A program made the position numbers and the translations under genes. Below are positions 4,872 through 5,076 of a stretch of 5,076 nucleotides of DNA, piece after piece. Position 1 is the stretch's first letter, and the number at the start of each line of letters is the position of its first letter. The notes under the pieces were generated by a model, which ran no database searches, was not told the DNA's origin, and saw only the letters and a program-made list of their open reading frames with translations. Source of the DNA: Actinomycetes bacterium (GTDB taxonomy: Bacteria; Actinomycetota; Actinomycetes; Actinomycetales; Dermabacteraceae); NCBI GenBank assembly GCA_023389045.1, contig JAEWEZ010000145.1:1-5076 (forward strand). Reading direction: 5' to 3'.

Positions 4872-5076
4872 ATGCCACGTGTCGTGGTCCACGTCATGCC
4901 CAAGCCCGAAATCCTCGACCCGCAGGGGAAGGCTGTCGCCGCTGCCCTCCCGCGCCTGGGTTTCGAGAACATCGCCTCGGTCCGTCAGGGCAAGCGCTTC
5001 GAGCTCGAGATCGAGCAAGAGATCACCGACGAGGTTCTCGCCTCCGTGCGCGAGGCCGCCATCACGCTGCTGTCGA
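4872..5076 (+). CDS. purS: PurS, N-terminal part (continues at the left end of the window)
   Basis: ATG at 4872 follows AGGAG (4861-4865) with six bases between and starts MPRVVVHVMPKPEILDPQGK, the characteristic N-terminus of PurS (a beta strand, then the conserved KPxxLDPxG). It continues with AVAAALPRLGF, the first helix, and reaches the window edge after 68 codons plus one base. Bases 4974-5076 repeat bases 1-103 exactly and in the same frame, so the rest of the protein is at 1-159. The joined protein is 86 residues, full length for a subunit that dimerises and bridges PurL and PurQ. It is 44 bases behind the MFS stop. Confidence 0.95.
   Translation, partial: MPRVVVHVMPKPEILDPQGKAVAAALPRLGFENIASVRQGKRFELEIEQEITDEVLASVREAAITLLS
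4974..5076 (+). repeat. Right copy of the exact 103-bp terminal repeat
   Basis: This copy is identical to bases 1-103 without mismatch and in the same purS frame. Removing one copy leaves a 4,973-bp circle in which purS is intact. Confidence 0.97.

Noticed and set aside
1..5076. Small plasmid
   Set aside because: Despite the circular closure there is no replication initiator, iteron array, mobilisation or partition gene, and the content includes core purine genes.

Overview
The window looks like DNA from a high-GC actinomycete, probably of the Micrococcales (a Brachybacterium or Dermabacteraceae-like relative is a guess). A hand-counted 60-base stretch of purQ is about 67 % G+C. GTG starts and tight start/stop overlaps are used, and purS-purQ encode the small subunits of the three-subunit formylglycinamidine synthase found in Gram-positive bacteria.

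The first 103 bases are repeated exactly as the last 103 bases. Both copies lie in purS, in the same frame: the left end carries the C-terminal half and the right end the N-terminal part. Joining the ends gives one intact 86-codon purS and a circle of 4,973 bp. No replication, partition, mobilisation, integrase or transposase gene is visible. The circle is therefore more likely a tandem chromosomal duplication, a transient excised circle or an assembly loop than a plasmid. A second clue is at about 885-1000. The base after purQ, where purL is often found in relatives, is followed instead by what looks like the last ~30 codons of purC, a gene that normally lies upstream of purS. This is what the joint of a purC'-cargo-purS-purQ repeat unit would look like.

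Layout: 1-159 end of purS; 156-884 purQ; 885-1392 a mostly non-coding, scrambled stretch with the purC-like remnant, a small ORF with a strong ribosome-binding site, and a hairpin holding that start codon; 1393-1653 a low-GC (57.5 %) 86-codon ORF resembling the C-terminal toxin tip of a polymorphic toxin; 1646-2680 an unrecognised 344-residue protein overlapping the toxin-like ORF by 8 bases and so a candidate immunity protein; 2695-3381 (minus) an MBL-fold metal-dependent hydrolase; 3382-3585 a divergent control region; 3586-4827 an MFS exporter with a suspected one-base frameshift in a C-run at its start; 4872-5076 the start of purS.

PurS and PurQ work together with PurL (not in the window) at the fourth step of purine synthesis. 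The toxin-like/immunity pair, hydrolase and exporter look like accessory cargo sitting between purC and purS. I see no metabolic link between them and the purine genes.
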